Shown: positions 35,203 through 43,969 of the stretch, in pieces
How the letters are laid out: every line of letters begins with the position of its first letter
Numbering within the stretch: the first letter of the stretch is position 1
Origin: Mogibacterium sp.
Lineage (GTDB): Bacteria > Bacillota > Clostridia > Peptostreptococcales > Anaerovoracaceae
Assembly: GCA_017403955.1 (NCBI GenBank)
Contig: JAFRDH010000005.1
Location: forward strand, 1 to 64,000
Direction: 5' to 3'
Length of the DNA stretch: 64,000 nucleotides
The notes under the pieces: generated by a model
What the model was told of the DNA's origin: nothing
Seen by the model: the letters and a program-made list of their open reading frames with translations, nothing else
The model's database searches: none
Translations under genes and position numbers: made by a program

Positions 35203-36543
35203 TTATTCTGTAGCAGTTGATTCTTCGAGCACTGTCTTTATCTCGATTTGCTGTCCCGATCTGCTGATAACTACTGTTGCTGTATCTCCGGCCTTGCATT
35301 CGCGGACTCTTGAAATAAGATCGCTGCTGCTCTTGATCTCATTGCCGTTGAAAGATACGATTCTGTCGCCCTGCTGGAAACCTGCGTTCTGAGCATTCTC
35401 GCCTGTTACTCTTGCAACATATACACCCTCAGATTCGAGATTGTAGTATTCAGCATTTTCTTTTGATACTTCCTGGATCATGATGCCGATCGCAGGCTTA
35501 GCGCTGACTTTGCCATTCTCAACAAGGTCGTTGATGATGTCTGCTACGGAGTTGATAGGAATAGCGAAAGCAAGTCCTTCGATTCCTACGCCTGAACTCT
35601 TGGCATCAACGATACCGATCAGCTCGCCCTTGCTGTTGAACAATCCACCGCCGGAGTTACCGCCGTTGATCGCAGCGTCTGTCTGGATCAGATTGAGCGT
35701 TCTTCCATCGATCGTGAGTCTTCTGTCAAGAGCACTGATGATACCTGTCGTTGCTGTTCCGCCGAGCTGTCCGAGCGGATTTCCGATAGCTACTGCAGTA
35801 TCACCTACGTTGATAGTGCTGCTGTCGCCGATCTCTGCAACTGTAAGTCCGGTAGCGTTTATCTTGATGACAGCAATATCGTTCTCGTTTGATCCGCCGA
35901 CGATCGTTGCCGGATAAGTCTCGCCGTTATGCAGAGTTACCTGGACTTTGTTGGCACCCTGGATAACATGGTAGTTAGTAACAATATAACCTTTGTCATT
36001 AATGATGACACCGGAACCCGCACCCTCGGTTACCTGCATCTGACCGAAGAAATCACGGGCGGTACCTGAAACAAGTATCTCAACTACTGCATTTTCGTTC
36101 TTCTTGACGATCTCAGCGATGGTAAGGTCTCCGTCTGTGGCATCACTCAGTGAAAGCTGCGAGAGATCCTTGGAATCCAGACTCTGACTCTGCGAGTTGT
36201 CAGAACTTCTGCTGAGATTTGCGCCGAGGAAAGCACCAAGCATTGAGCTGACGATCATGGTCAGGATCATGCATAAAACGAGCGCGCCCTTTGTCACATA
36301 ACGTCTTTCGTTGACCGGTCTGACATGAAGCGGTTCAGTATAAGTCTGTTCAGGCGGAGTGTAATCAGGTTCGGATGGCTCTTCCGGTCCTGCCTCTTCT
36401 GCATAAGGATGGACTTCCGGCTCTACCTCCTGAGTAACATTGACATCGATATCATAATCGTCGTTATCGTAGTCCGCGATATTGAAATCATCTGTTCCGT
36501 TGTCATCCCCGAATGAAATAATGTGTCTGTCTCTGTCGTCCAT
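35203..36543 (-). CDS. htrA: HtrA/DegP-type serine protease with PDZ domain
   Basis: 446 residues: acidic cytoplasmic N-terminus (1-84), one membrane helix (about 86-108), a trypsin-like domain with His192 (TNYHVIQ), Asp222 (ENDIAVI) and Ser297 (GGNSGGG), and one PDZ domain (about 335-440). It acts outside the membrane in protein quality control. The Shine-Dalgarno AGGAGGG is 28 nt before the ATG, with a hairpin in between, which is unusual. There is no in-frame start closer to it. Confidence 0.93.
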   Translation of the reverse strand: MDDRDRHIISFGDDNGTDDFNIADYDNDDYDIDVNVTQEVEPEVHPYAEEAGPEEPSEPDYTPPEQTYTEPLHVRPVNERRYVTKGALVLCMILTMIVSSMLGAFLGANLSRSSDNSQSQSLDSKDLSQLSLSDATDGDLTIAEIVKKNENAVVEILVSGTARDFFGQMQVTEGAGSGVIINDKGYIVTNYHVIQGANKVQVTLHNGETYPATIVGGSNENDIAVIKINATGLTVAEIGDSSTINVGDTAVAIGNPLGQLGGTATTGIISALDRRLTIDGRTLNLIQTDAAINGGNSGGGLFNSKGELIGIVDAKSSGVGIEGLAFAIPINSVADIINDLVENGKVSAKPAIGIMIQEVSKENAEYYNLESEGVYVARVTGENAQNAGFQQGDRIVSFNGNEIKSSSDLISRVRECKAGDTATVVISRSGQQIEIKTVLEESTATE

Positions 36544-36580
36544 ATGTCAATTGCACGGCAATTCTGCCGTACCCTCCTTT
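36544..36580 (-). promoter_or_regulatory. htrA ribosome binding site with looped-out spacer
   Basis: On the minus strand AGGAGGG (about 36578-36572) is separated from the ATG by 28 nt. 16 of these form the hairpin ACGGCA-GAAT-TGCCGT (36570-36555), leaving an effective spacing of about 12 nt when folded. A temperature- or protein-sensitive start is possible (inference). Confidence 0.5.
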
Positions 36581-36707
36581 CCTAAAGACATCTATTTGTA
36601 TATATAATCTCTCAGATACTTTAAACTAACTTTAAATTTACAAAACTGTACATATTATATACCTCTTGCTCGAACATGGATAATAATAATTCTAAAATTT
36701 GTCAGTA

Positions 36708-36737
36708 TTGTGTCATTTGGGTCAAGAGTGGTAGAAT
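36708..36737 (+). promoter_or_regulatory. Probable promoter of the DUF1934 gene
   Basis: TTGTGT (36708-36713), an 18-nt spacer and TAGAAT (36732-36737). It would place the start codon about 10 nt after -10, close to leaderless, so confidence is modest. Confidence 0.35.
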
Positions 36738-36746
36738 AGAAACGTT

Positions 36747-37223
36747 ATGAAGAAGAATGTAAATCTAAGGATCACGAGTACTCAATACAGCGAAAATCTG
36801 AAGCCGAGCGGAGAAGCTTTTCTCCGTGAACTTGAGATGGAAGATTCTGTTGAGATCCTTACCGAAGGCACGATGTATCAGAAGAATGACGCAAGATACA
36901 TCACCTACGAGGAGTCAGAAAAGGTCGGTCTTGAGGATATCCGCACGCTGCTCAAACTCAGCAAAGGCAAACTCAGGATCAGGCGTTACGGCAAGGGTGA
37001 TTCCGATGACGGTATGGACATGACACTTGAACCGGGCATCCTTAACATCACCAGATACCAGATGCCGATGATGATGTCTGTCGACCTTGAGATTTACACT
37101 AACAAGCTCGAGGACAACCTTGATGAAGATGGGTACGGAACGGTTTCTGTCGACTACAAGATCAAATTCGACAAATTCTTTTCCAGAAGGAACATTCTCG
37201 AGATCGAAGTAATGCCTTCATAA
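36747..37223 (+). CDS. DUF1934 (YwiB-like) beta-barrel protein
   Basis: 158 residues with the lipocalin-like pattern of DUF1934 (VEILTEGTMYQKNDARYITYEES and a GYGTVSVDYKIKFD C-terminal strand). A small cytoplasmic protein of unknown function. No good ribosome binding site is visible before the ATG. It lies 68 bp upstream of the DUF1846 gene and is probably co-transcribed with it. Confidence 0.8.
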   Translation: MKKNVNLRITSTQYSENLKPSGEAFLRELEMEDSVEILTEGTMYQKNDARYITYEESEKVGLEDIRTLLKLSKGKLRIRRYGKGDSDDGMDMTLEPGILNITRYQMPMMMSVDLEIYTNKLEDNLDEDGYGTVSVDYKIKFDKFFSRRNILEIEVMPS

Positions 37224-37290
37224 TAAGGGGACAAACGGGACTTTGAGAAGCCGGCGGAACCGGAAATACCATTTGCGAAAGAAGGGTGAT

Positions 37291-38802
37291 ATGAAAAAGC
37301 AGGGATTCAGTGCGGAGAAGTACATCGAAGAGCAGTCAAAGTATATCCTCGAGAGGATCAACAGTGGGGAAGGCAGACTGTATCTGGAGTTCGGAGGCAA
37401 GCTTGTAGAGGATAAGCACGCAATGAGAGTTCTTCCGGGATTCGATGAGAATGCTAAGATCAAATTGCTGCAGAAGATGAGCGACAAGGCAGAGATCATT
37501 ATCTGCATCTATGCAGGCGATATCATCAAGAGCAAGACCAGACAGGATTTTGGCATCACATATGATCTGGAAGTCATGAGACTTATCGACGAGTTCAGGA
37601 GCTACGATCTTGAGGTCAACTCTGTTGTTGTCACAAGATATGAATCAGCTCCGTCTGTTGACCAGTTCATCAACAAGCTGGAACGCAGAGGCATCAGGAC
37701 ATACAAGCACATGTACACCAAGGGATATCCGACGAATGTCGATATCATCGTTTCGGAAGAGGGCTACGGAGCCAATCCGTATATCGAAGTCAGCAAGCCG
37801 CTTATCGTTGTTACCGGACCGGGAGGCGGCTCGGGCAAACTCGCGACTTCGCTTTCTCAGGTATATCATGAATACAAGCTCGGACGTAAGGCGAGATACG
37901 CCAAGTTCGAGACATTCCCTATCTGGAACCTTCCGCTCAAGCATCCTGTTAATATAGCATATGAGGCAGCAACAGCAGACCTCAAGGATTTCAACATGAT
38001 CGACCCGTTCCATCTGGACGCTTATGGAGAGACAGCAGTCAACTACAACAGAGACGTTGATGCTTTCCCGGTACTCAGGAGGATCCTCCACGCGATCACA
38101 GGCTCGGACGACGGATACAAATCACCGACTGATATGGGTGTCAACAGATGTGGTTTTGCTATCACGGACGATGAAGTCTGCAGAGAAGCCGCCAAGCAGG
38201 AGATCATCAGAAGGTATCTCATCGCGGAATGCTCATACAGAAAAGGCAACATCGATGCTGCTACCCTCGAGCGCTGCAAGCTCCTCATGGAAGAAGTCGG
38301 AGCAACCAAGTATGACAGACCTGTAGTCGGAGCCGCAGAGGCTTACGTAGATGTCAAGAAAGATCAGGATGCTGACAGATATGAGAATGTTGTAGTCAGT
38401 GCGATCCAGCTCCCTTCGGGATGCATCGTTACCGGCAGATCTTCAAGACGAATGGTCGCTACCGCTGCGATGGTACTCAACGCACTTAAGAAACTCGCAG
38501 GTATACAGGATGATATGCTGATCATTTCACCGACTATCTTCGAGAGTATGGCAAAGACCAAAGTGAATGTTTTCCATGATAAGTCCAGCCTCAACCTTGA
38601 GGAAGTCATCATGGCGCTTACGCTCACCAAGATCACCAATCCGTTCGCAGAGCTCGCACTCAGAGAGATCCCTAATCTTAACGGATGCATCGCGCACTGC
38701 ACGGCTATCCTTTCAGAGAAGGATGAGCAGGCTGTCAAGTCACTCGGCATCGACATAACCTCCAACCCTGAATTCTCGAACAACAACCTTTACTCGAAAT
38801 AA
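37291..38802 (+). CDS. DUF1846 family protein
   Basis: 503 residues from ATG 37291 behind AGAAGGGTG, the usual DUF1846 length. The family is a large conserved cytoplasmic protein of Firmicutes and some other anaerobes. A glycine-rich loop TGPGGGSGKLATSL near residue 170 resembles a nucleotide-binding P-loop. Conserved stretches include DPFHLDAYG and DMGVNRCGF. The biochemical role is unknown. It ends at a branched terminator. Confidence 0.87.
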   Translation: MKKQGFSAEKYIEEQSKYILERINSGEGRLYLEFGGKLVEDKHAMRVLPGFDENAKIKLLQKMSDKAEIIICIYAGDIIKSKTRQDFGITYDLEVMRLIDEFRSYDLEVNSVVVTRYESAPSVDQFINKLERRGIRTYKHMYTKGYPTNVDIIVSEEGYGANPYIEVSKPLIVVTGPGGGSGKLATSLSQVYHEYKLGRKARYAKFETFPIWNLPLKHPVNIAYEAATADLKDFNMIDPFHLDAYGETAVNYNRDVDAFPVLRRILHAITGSDDGYKSPTDMGVNRCGFAITDDEVCREAAKQEIIRRYLIAECSYRKGNIDAATLERCKLLMEEVGATKYDRPVVGAAEAYVDVKKDQDADRYENVVVSAIQLPSGCIVTGRSSRRMVATAAMVLNALKKLAGIQDDMLIISPTIFESMAKTKVNVFHDKSSLNLEEVIMALTLTKITNPFAELALREIPNLNGCIAHCTAILSEKDEQAVKSLGIDITSNPEFSNNNLYSK

Positions 38803-38828
38803 ATCGATTTGAATAGAGCGAATACTAT

Positions 38829-38886
38829 GAGCCTCTCTTATAGAGCAGACCGGCAAACGCCGCTGCCCGGGAGAGGCTCTTTTGTT
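38829..38886 (+). terminator. Terminator with branched stem
   Basis: GAGCCTCTC (38829-38837) pairs with GAGAGGCTC (38871-38879), followed by TTTTGTTG. The loop contains a second hairpin, GCAG...CTGC around GGC-AAAC-GCC. Confidence 0.7.
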
Positions 38887-38946
38887 GTGCTGAATTGCGT
38901 GGCTTCAGGTGCGGATAGGGCGTCGCAGCCCGGCAGAAGTTCAACT

Positions 38947-38985
38947 TTACTGAAAAACGGCATGTTAAGTACGGAATTTCAGTAA
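38947..38985. repeat. 39-bp dyad TTACTGAAA-N21-TTTCAGTAA, copy 1
   Basis: TTACTGAAA (38947-38955) and TTTCAGTAA (38977-38985) are separated by 21 nt. A second dyad at 39210-39248 has identical arms and identical spacing. Confidence 0.65.
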
Positions 38986-39209
38986 TGATCCCGAACAGGA
39001 AGGGCTTGAAGGAGCACGCAGATTCAAAATGAATAAATATGCACTTGTGCTAGTCGTATCGAATGGATCATTTGTGACGAAGATAAGGAGATAAACGGAC
39101 GATTGCTGATCTGCCGGTATATCTGAGATCGCTTCCGAATACTTGACTCAGATGAACGTGCTTTTTTTCTGAAGCATCTCAATAAAATCATGAGATAGTG
39201 ACGACTCGA

Positions 39210-39248
39210 TTACTGAAATTGTGATATGATAAGGCACTTTTTCAGTAA
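39210..39248. repeat. 39-bp dyad TTACTGAAA-N21-TTTCAGTAA, copy 2
   Basis: TTACTGAAA (39210-39218) and TTTCAGTAA (39240-39248), again 21 nt apart. It encloses TATGAT (39225-39230), a possible -10 box for the gene at 39307, so it could act as an operator. Confidence 0.65.
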
Positions 39249-39306
39249 AAATGAAATCCGACTTTATTTCAATCAATCTGTAATCGATGAAAGGAAGTGA
39301 ATACAG

Positions 39307-40146
39307 ATGAATAATATGCAGATAGTTGAAAAATTATTATTGAAAGAGTTGGACCGATGCAAAAATCTTCACTACAGGTTTGCGAAGCGCTTGGGGAGGT
39401 TGGCGTCTTCACCGGTGATGGAAGTGCTGAGTTACACGGAAAAGAACGGTGTTAAGTATTACTCCGAGGTCTGGTATGAGGAGGGGGAGAGAAACTCCTT
39501 GTATCTTGGCACTGATGACAATGCAGAGGTCAGGCACATCAAAGAAAAACATTTTCTGAGAAAGGCGGTTAAGGATTTAGAGAAAAAGATCAAAACCATT
39601 GAAGGATGCATAAAGAAGCTCAGCCTGTTCAGCAGTGCTGACATAAATGAGTGTCTTCCTAAGACATATCGATTGAAGGAAGAGCAATTAAATGAGATAG
39701 AAGGTCCGACAGAAGAAGAGGACTGGTATAAGTCAGCATTAAGGGTGAAGGCATTCCGTGATAAGGAATATGGTATCCGTTATGCAGAGGGACGGAAGCA
39801 TACGACTAAGGATGGAATAAAAATGCGCTCAAAGTCAGAGGTTTCGATCGGGAATGAGTTCCTCGCAAGAGGCAAGAAATACATATATGAACTACCGGTC
39901 TTTATCGGGGGAGTCCTGCTGCATCCGGATTTTGCTTTTTTCTCAGAGCGATTCGGCAGAATGATGTTCTGGGAACATGTTGGAATACTGGGAGATGAGG
40001 GATATATGGAGGATTTCTCGCAAAGGATGGATACGTACACGAAGGGAGGTATGGTACCGTGTGTTGATGTTATATTCACATTCGACGATATCGATGGGAA
40101 TCTTGACACAAGACTGATCCAAAGGCTGCTTGATGAATATGCCTGA
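39307..40146 (+). CDS. Unrecognised protein with a possible PD-(D/E)XK nuclease-like core
   Basis: 279 residues. The first 110 are helical and charged with a KKIKT-rich coiled region. The C-terminal half has RSKSEVSIGNEFLARGKKYIYELP, then LHPDFAFF, then FWEHVG. The E...PDF...EH(x) spacing resembles the core of PD-(D/E)XK nucleases, though a clear catalytic lysine is not certain. Start behind GAAAGG. It is isolated in an AT-rich island with flanking repeats, which suggests an acquired gene. No function is established. Confidence 0.6.
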   Translation: MNNMQIVEKLLLKELDRCKNLHYRFAKRLGRLASSPVMEVLSYTEKNGVKYYSEVWYEEGERNSLYLGTDDNAEVRHIKEKHFLRKAVKDLEKKIKTIEGCIKKLSLFSSADINECLPKTYRLKEEQLNEIEGPTEEEDWYKSALRVKAFRDKEYGIRYAEGRKHTTKDGIKMRSKSEVSIGNEFLARGKKYIYELPVFIGGVLLHPDFAFFSERFGRMMFWEHVGILGDEGYMEDFSQRMDTYTKGGMVPCVDVIFTFDDIDGNLDTRLIQRLLDEYA

Positions 40147-40463
40147 AAAGCAGCTGCATAAGTGTGGAACATAAAAGCAGGAAGTGATAAAGCACAGCAG
40201 ATAAAGCACAGCAGATAATGAGGATGCTCGGAAGATCAGCACATAATAGTATAAAAAATAGTCAATTTTTATTATTTTTACGTTCAAACGACTTTGTTAT
40301 GCTTTAGGTGCAGTTAATAGTGTTAGTAATGACGGAATCGATGCGGTATACTTAATTGCAGGTCACGATTTGCCGGGGTACGGTCGGCGTATTCCGCAAA
40401 AAAGAAACCTGTAAACAGAAGTACGTGATCAGCAAAACCGTGATCAGCAAAAGGAGTTTAGTT
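40147..40463. other. Gap between the nuclease-like gene and folD
   Basis: 317 bp without a credible gene. It contains a 14-bp direct repeat (GATAAAGCACAGCA at 40186 and 40200), an AT-rich stretch, and a second direct repeat (GTGATCAGCAAAA, twice, near 40425-40452) just before the folD ribosome binding site. I see no known riboswitch. Confidence 0.5.
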
Positions 40464-41318
40464 ATGGCAGAAATCCTGAAGGGCGCGCCGGTAGCGGAAG
40501 CACTAAGTGAGGCGATTCGTAATGACGTCGAAGAACTCAAGGCAAAAGGGATCATCCCGACGCTCGCTATCGTCAGAGTAGGAGAAAGGCCTGATGATCT
40601 CGCATATGAGAGAGGCGCGATGAAGAGGGCCGCAAAAGTAGGCGTAGAAGTACGAAATGAGGTTTTTCCGGAAGACATTACACAAGATGATTTCTTCAAG
40701 GAACTCGACCGGATCAATAATGATGACAAGATCCATGGAATATTGATGTTCCAGCCATTACCAAAACATATAAGTACAGCGAAGGCGCGTGAGATGATCG
40801 TTCCGGCTAAGGACATCGACGGATGCACTGCGCTTTCCATGGCAGGCGTATTCACCAACAGCCAGCTTGGTTTCCCGCCTTGTACAGCAGCAGCGGCAAT
40901 GGAGATCCTGCACTACTATGGAATAGATCCTAAGGGCAAGAGAGCCGCTGTCATCGGAAGGTCACTTGTAATAGGAAGGCCTGTCGGCATGATGCTGATG
41001 CATGAGAATGCTACAGTCACAAACTGCCACACCAGAACTGTAGATGTTCCTTCTGTAACAAGAAATGCTGAGATCCTGATCGCGGCGGCAGGTGTTCTCA
41101 GATCGGTAACACCTGAATATGTCAATCCGGACCAGATCGTTATAGATGTAGGCATCAACTGGGACGAAAAGAAGGGCGGGATCGCAGGCGATGTCGACTT
41201 TGATGCTGTTGAGCCGGTCGTCAAAGCGATCACACCGGTTCCGGGCGGAGTCGGTTCTGTCACAAGCACGATCCTGATGCAGCACGTAGTAGAAGCAGCA
41301 AAGCGGATCAGCGAATAA
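40464..41318 (+). CDS. folD: Methylene-THF dehydrogenase (FolD lacking the cyclohydrolase lysine)
   Basis: 284 residues from ATG 40464 behind AAAAGGAG. The fold is FolD: an N-terminal THF domain with Tyr48, and a C-terminal Rossmann domain (VIGRSLVIGRPVGMML, with PVPGGVGSVTS near the end). In the YxxxK motif that carries the cyclohydrolase lysine, the lysine is replaced by Ala52 (YERGA). This enzyme is therefore probably a methylene-THF dehydrogenase only, with cyclohydrolase activity supplied by fchA at 43282. Stated as inference from the known catalytic role of that Lys. Confidence 0.9.
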   Translation: MAEILKGAPVAEALSEAIRNDVEELKAKGIIPTLAIVRVGERPDDLAYERGAMKRAAKVGVEVRNEVFPEDITQDDFFKELDRINNDDKIHGILMFQPLPKHISTAKAREMIVPAKDIDGCTALSMAGVFTNSQLGFPPCTAAAAMEILHYYGIDPKGKRAAVIGRSLVIGRPVGMMLMHENATVTNCHTRTVDVPSVTRNAEILIAAAGVLRSVTPEYVNPDQIVIDVGINWDEKKGGIAGDVDFDAVEPVVKAITPVPGGVGSVTSTILMQHVVEAAKRISE

Positions 41319-41428
41319 GATTTGCAGGTTTTTCGAACGAAATTCGCAGATAACTACGTTGCGTTCGGATATTAGCCGATTTTTGGCCAATAATCAAATA
41401 TGATACAAAAACAGACATAATAAATACT

Positions 41429-41456
41429 TTGAACATTCACATTCATTTGTTATGAT
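41429..41456 (+). promoter_or_regulatory. Promoter of fhs
   Basis: TTGAAC (41429-41434), a 16-nt spacer and TATGAT (41451-41456). Confidence 0.55.
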
Positions 41457-41523
41457 ATGCTTGCACTCAGAAAAAGCGCATAATCATAAGAAAACCACAG
41501 CATCATATGCAGGAGGAAAAGAA

Positions 41524-43200
41524 ATGGCTTTTAAGACAGATATTGAAATCGCTCAGGAATGCAACAAGAAGAAGATTACCGAGATCGCGGCAGTTGCCGG
41601 CATCGATGAAAAATATATCGAACAGTATGGCAATTACAAAGCAAAGATCGATTATTCTTTCCTGAAGGATAACGCAGACAAGGAAGACGGAAAGCTCATC
41701 CTCGTAACGGCTATCACACCTACACCTGCCGGCGAAGGCAAGACAACCACTTCTGTCGGACTTACTGACGGACTTCGCGCGATCGGCAAGAATTCCATCG
41801 TAGCTCTCAGAGAGCCATCACTCGGACCTGTATTCGGAATCAAGGGCGGAGCAGCAGGCGGCGGATACGCACAAGTAGTTCCAATGGAGGACATCAACCT
41901 TCACTTTACCGGTGACTTCCACGCTATCGGAGCCGCAAACAACCTCCTCGCAGCTATGCTCGACAACCATATCCAGCAGGGCAACGCTCTTGGCATCGAT
42001 CCTAAGCAGATCACATGGAAGAGAGCTGTAGATATGAACGACAGACAGCTCAGAAATATCGTTGACGGTCTCGGCGGAAGAGTACAGGGCGTTCCAAGAG
42101 AAGACGGCTTCGAGATCACAGTTGCTTCTGAAGTAATGGCAGTACTTTGCCTCTCCTCAGACATCACTGACCTCAAGGCAAGATGCGGAAGGATCATCGT
42201 AGGATATACATATGACGGCAAGCCTGTAACAGCTCATGACCTCAAGGCAGAAGGCGCTATGGCAGCACTCCTCAAGGATGCTCTCAAGCCAAACCTCGTT
42301 CAGACACTCGAGGGAACACCTGCACTGATCCACGGCGGACCATTCGCTAACATCGCACACGGCTGCAACTCTGTAACAGCTACAAGAATGGCTCTCAAGA
42401 TCGGCGACTATGTTATCACAGAAGCCGGATTCGCAGCAGACCTCGGAGCTGAGAAGTTCCTCGACATCAAGTGCCGCATGGCTGACCTGCACCCAAGCGC
42501 AGTAGTTATCGTAGCTACAGTAAGAGCTCTTAAGTATCACGGCGGAGTTCCAAAGGCAGAACTCAACAATGAGAACCTCGAAGCACTCGAGAAGGGTCTC
42601 CCGAACCTCCTGCAGCACGTAAGCAATATCAAGAACGTATTCGGACTCCCTTGCGTAGTTGCGATCAACGCATTCCCTACAGACACTAAGGCTGAGCTCG
42701 ATATGGTCGAAGCTAAGTGCAAAGAACTCGGTGTTAACGTAGCTCTGTCCGAAGTTTGGGCTAAGGGCGGCGAAGGCGGCAAAGCACTCGCAGAAGAAGT
42801 CGTAAGACTTTGCGAGCAGCCAAATGACTTCCATCAGTCATATGACCTCGACATGTCTATCGAAGATAAGCTGAATGCTATCTGCACCAAGATCTACCAC
42901 GCTGACGGAGTACAGCTTGTAGGCAACGCAGTCAAGCAGATCAAGCAGATCACAGACCTCGGATTTGACAAGATGCCTATCTGCATGGCTAAGACACAAT
43001 ACTCATTCTCTGACGACGCAACCAAGCTCGGAGCACCTAAGGACTTCACAGTAACTGTAAGGAACCTCAAAGTCGCTGCCGGCGCAGGCTTCATCGTAGC
43101 ACTCACAGGCGATATCATGACAATGCCTGGACTGCCTAAGGTACCTGCAGCAGAGAAGATCGACGTAGACGAGAACGGCGTCATCAGCGGCCTGTTCTAA
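41524..43200 (+). CDS. fhs: Formate-tetrahydrofolate ligase
   Basis: 558 residues from ATG 41524 behind AGGAGG. It makes 10-formyl-THF from formate, ATP and THF. The P-loop [16 protein letters not shown] is intact. It is the entry point for formate into the folate pool. Neighbours folD, fchA and focA supply the next two steps and formate movement. Codon use is strongly optimised (GCA, CTC, AAG), suggesting high expression. Confidence 0.97.
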   Translation: MAFKTDIEIAQECNKKKITEIAAVAGIDEKYIEQYGNYKAKIDYSFLKDNADKEDGKLILVTAITPTPAGEGKTTTSVGLTDGLRAIGKNSIVALREPSLGPVFGIKGGAAGGGYAQVVPMEDINLHFTGDFHAIGAANNLLAAMLDNHIQQGNALGIDPKQITWKRAVDMNDRQLRNIVDGLGGRVQGVPREDGFEITVASEVMAVLCLSSDITDLKARCGRIIVGYTYDGKPVTAHDLKAEGAMAALLKDALKPNLVQTLEGTPALIHGGPFANIAHGCNSVTATRMALKIGDYVITEAGFAADLGAEKFLDIKCRMADLHPSAVVIVATVRALKYHGGVPKAELNNENLEALEKGLPNLLQHVSNIKNVFGLPCVVAINAFPTDTKAELDMVEAKCKELGVNVALSEVWAKGGEGGKALAEEVVRLCEQPNDFHQSYDLDMSIEDKLNAICTKIYHADGVQLVGNAVKQIKQITDLGFDKMPICMAKTQYSFSDDATKLGAPKDFTVTVRNLKVAAGAGFIVALTGDIMTMPGLPKVPAAEKIDVDENGVISGLF

Positions 43201-43229
43201 ACCGGGTATACAATAATTGGATTTTGCGA

Positions 43230-43258
43230 AAGGTCCTGCCTGATGCGGGCAGGGCCTT
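43230..43258 (+). other. Hairpin between fhs and fchA
   Basis: AAGGTCCTGCC pairs with GGGCAGGGCCTT; no T-run follows and the fchA ribosome binding site is close. Probably an attenuating or mRNA-stabilising hairpin. Confidence 0.55.
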
Positions 43259-43281
43259 CATTTATTCCGGAGGATCACAAA

Positions 43282-43893
43282 ATGGACATGCTTGAAATGA
43301 AGATAAATGATTTTCTTGATAAGCTCGAGTCAGCTGATGCAGTTCCGGGCGGGGGCGGTGCGTCTGCGCTGGCGGCCGCTCTCGGCTCATCTCTTGGGAC
43401 AATGGTCGGCTCACTGACGGTCGGCAAGAAGAAATATGCTGATGTTGAAGAGGATATCAAAGCACTCATGGCTGAGATGACGGAGCTTTCCGACAAGCTG
43501 GCTGCCTGCGTGAACAAGGACGCGGAACTCTTTGCACCGCTTGCCGAGGCATACAGCATCCCTAAAGATGCTCCGGGCAGAGACGAAACGCTTGAGAAGT
43601 GCCTGAGAGACGCTGCTTCCGCTCCGTTTGAGATAATGGAGCTTTGCTGCAGAGCGATCGAGCTGCTTGAAGAGTTCGCTGCCAAAGGCTCAAAGCTGGT
43701 CGTTTCCGATGCTGCGACAGGTGCAGTTCTGTGCAAAGGCGCGATGCTCGGCGCAGCGATCAATGTCAGAGTCAACACAAGGCTCATGAAGGATAAAGAA
43801 TATGCGGCTGACATGGATGCTAAGACAGATGCGCTCATCGCTGAATACTCGAAACGCGCTGAGGCTGTATTCGAAGGGTTTTTCTACAGATAA
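43282..43893 (+). CDS. fchA: Methenyl-THF cyclohydrolase (FTCD/FchA family)
   Basis: 203 residues from ATG 43282 behind CCGGAGGATC. A helical cyclodeaminase/cyclohydrolase family protein with the N-terminal VPGGGGASALAAALGSSL signature. In this setting it should hydrolyse or form methenyl-THF, the step between Fhs and FolD. A formimino-THF cyclodeaminase role is the alternative, but no histidine degradation genes are nearby. It complements the FolD that lacks the cyclohydrolase lysine. Confidence 0.88.
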   Translation: MDMLEMKINDFLDKLESADAVPGGGGASALAAALGSSLGTMVGSLTVGKKKYADVEEDIKALMAEMTELSDKLAACVNKDAELFAPLAEAYSIPKDAPGRDETLEKCLRDAASAPFEIMELCCRAIELLEEFAAKGSKLVVSDAATGAVLCKGAMLGAAINVRVNTRLMKDKEYAADMDAKTDALIAEYSKRAEAVFEGFFYR

Positions 43894-43969
43894 CAATCGA
43901 TGTCAGGACATGATATAATTATTCAGAACGTAACAACTGTTACTTGTGGATCATAGAGAGGTAGTTATT

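Larger units (their letters stand above)
38887..39306. other. Gene-poor stretch before the 39307 gene
   Basis: 420 bp with no credible gene on either strand. The main features are two copies of a long dyad (38947-38985 and 39210-39248). Base composition is more AT-rich than the surroundings, and it may hold remnants of lost DNA. Confidence 0.5.
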
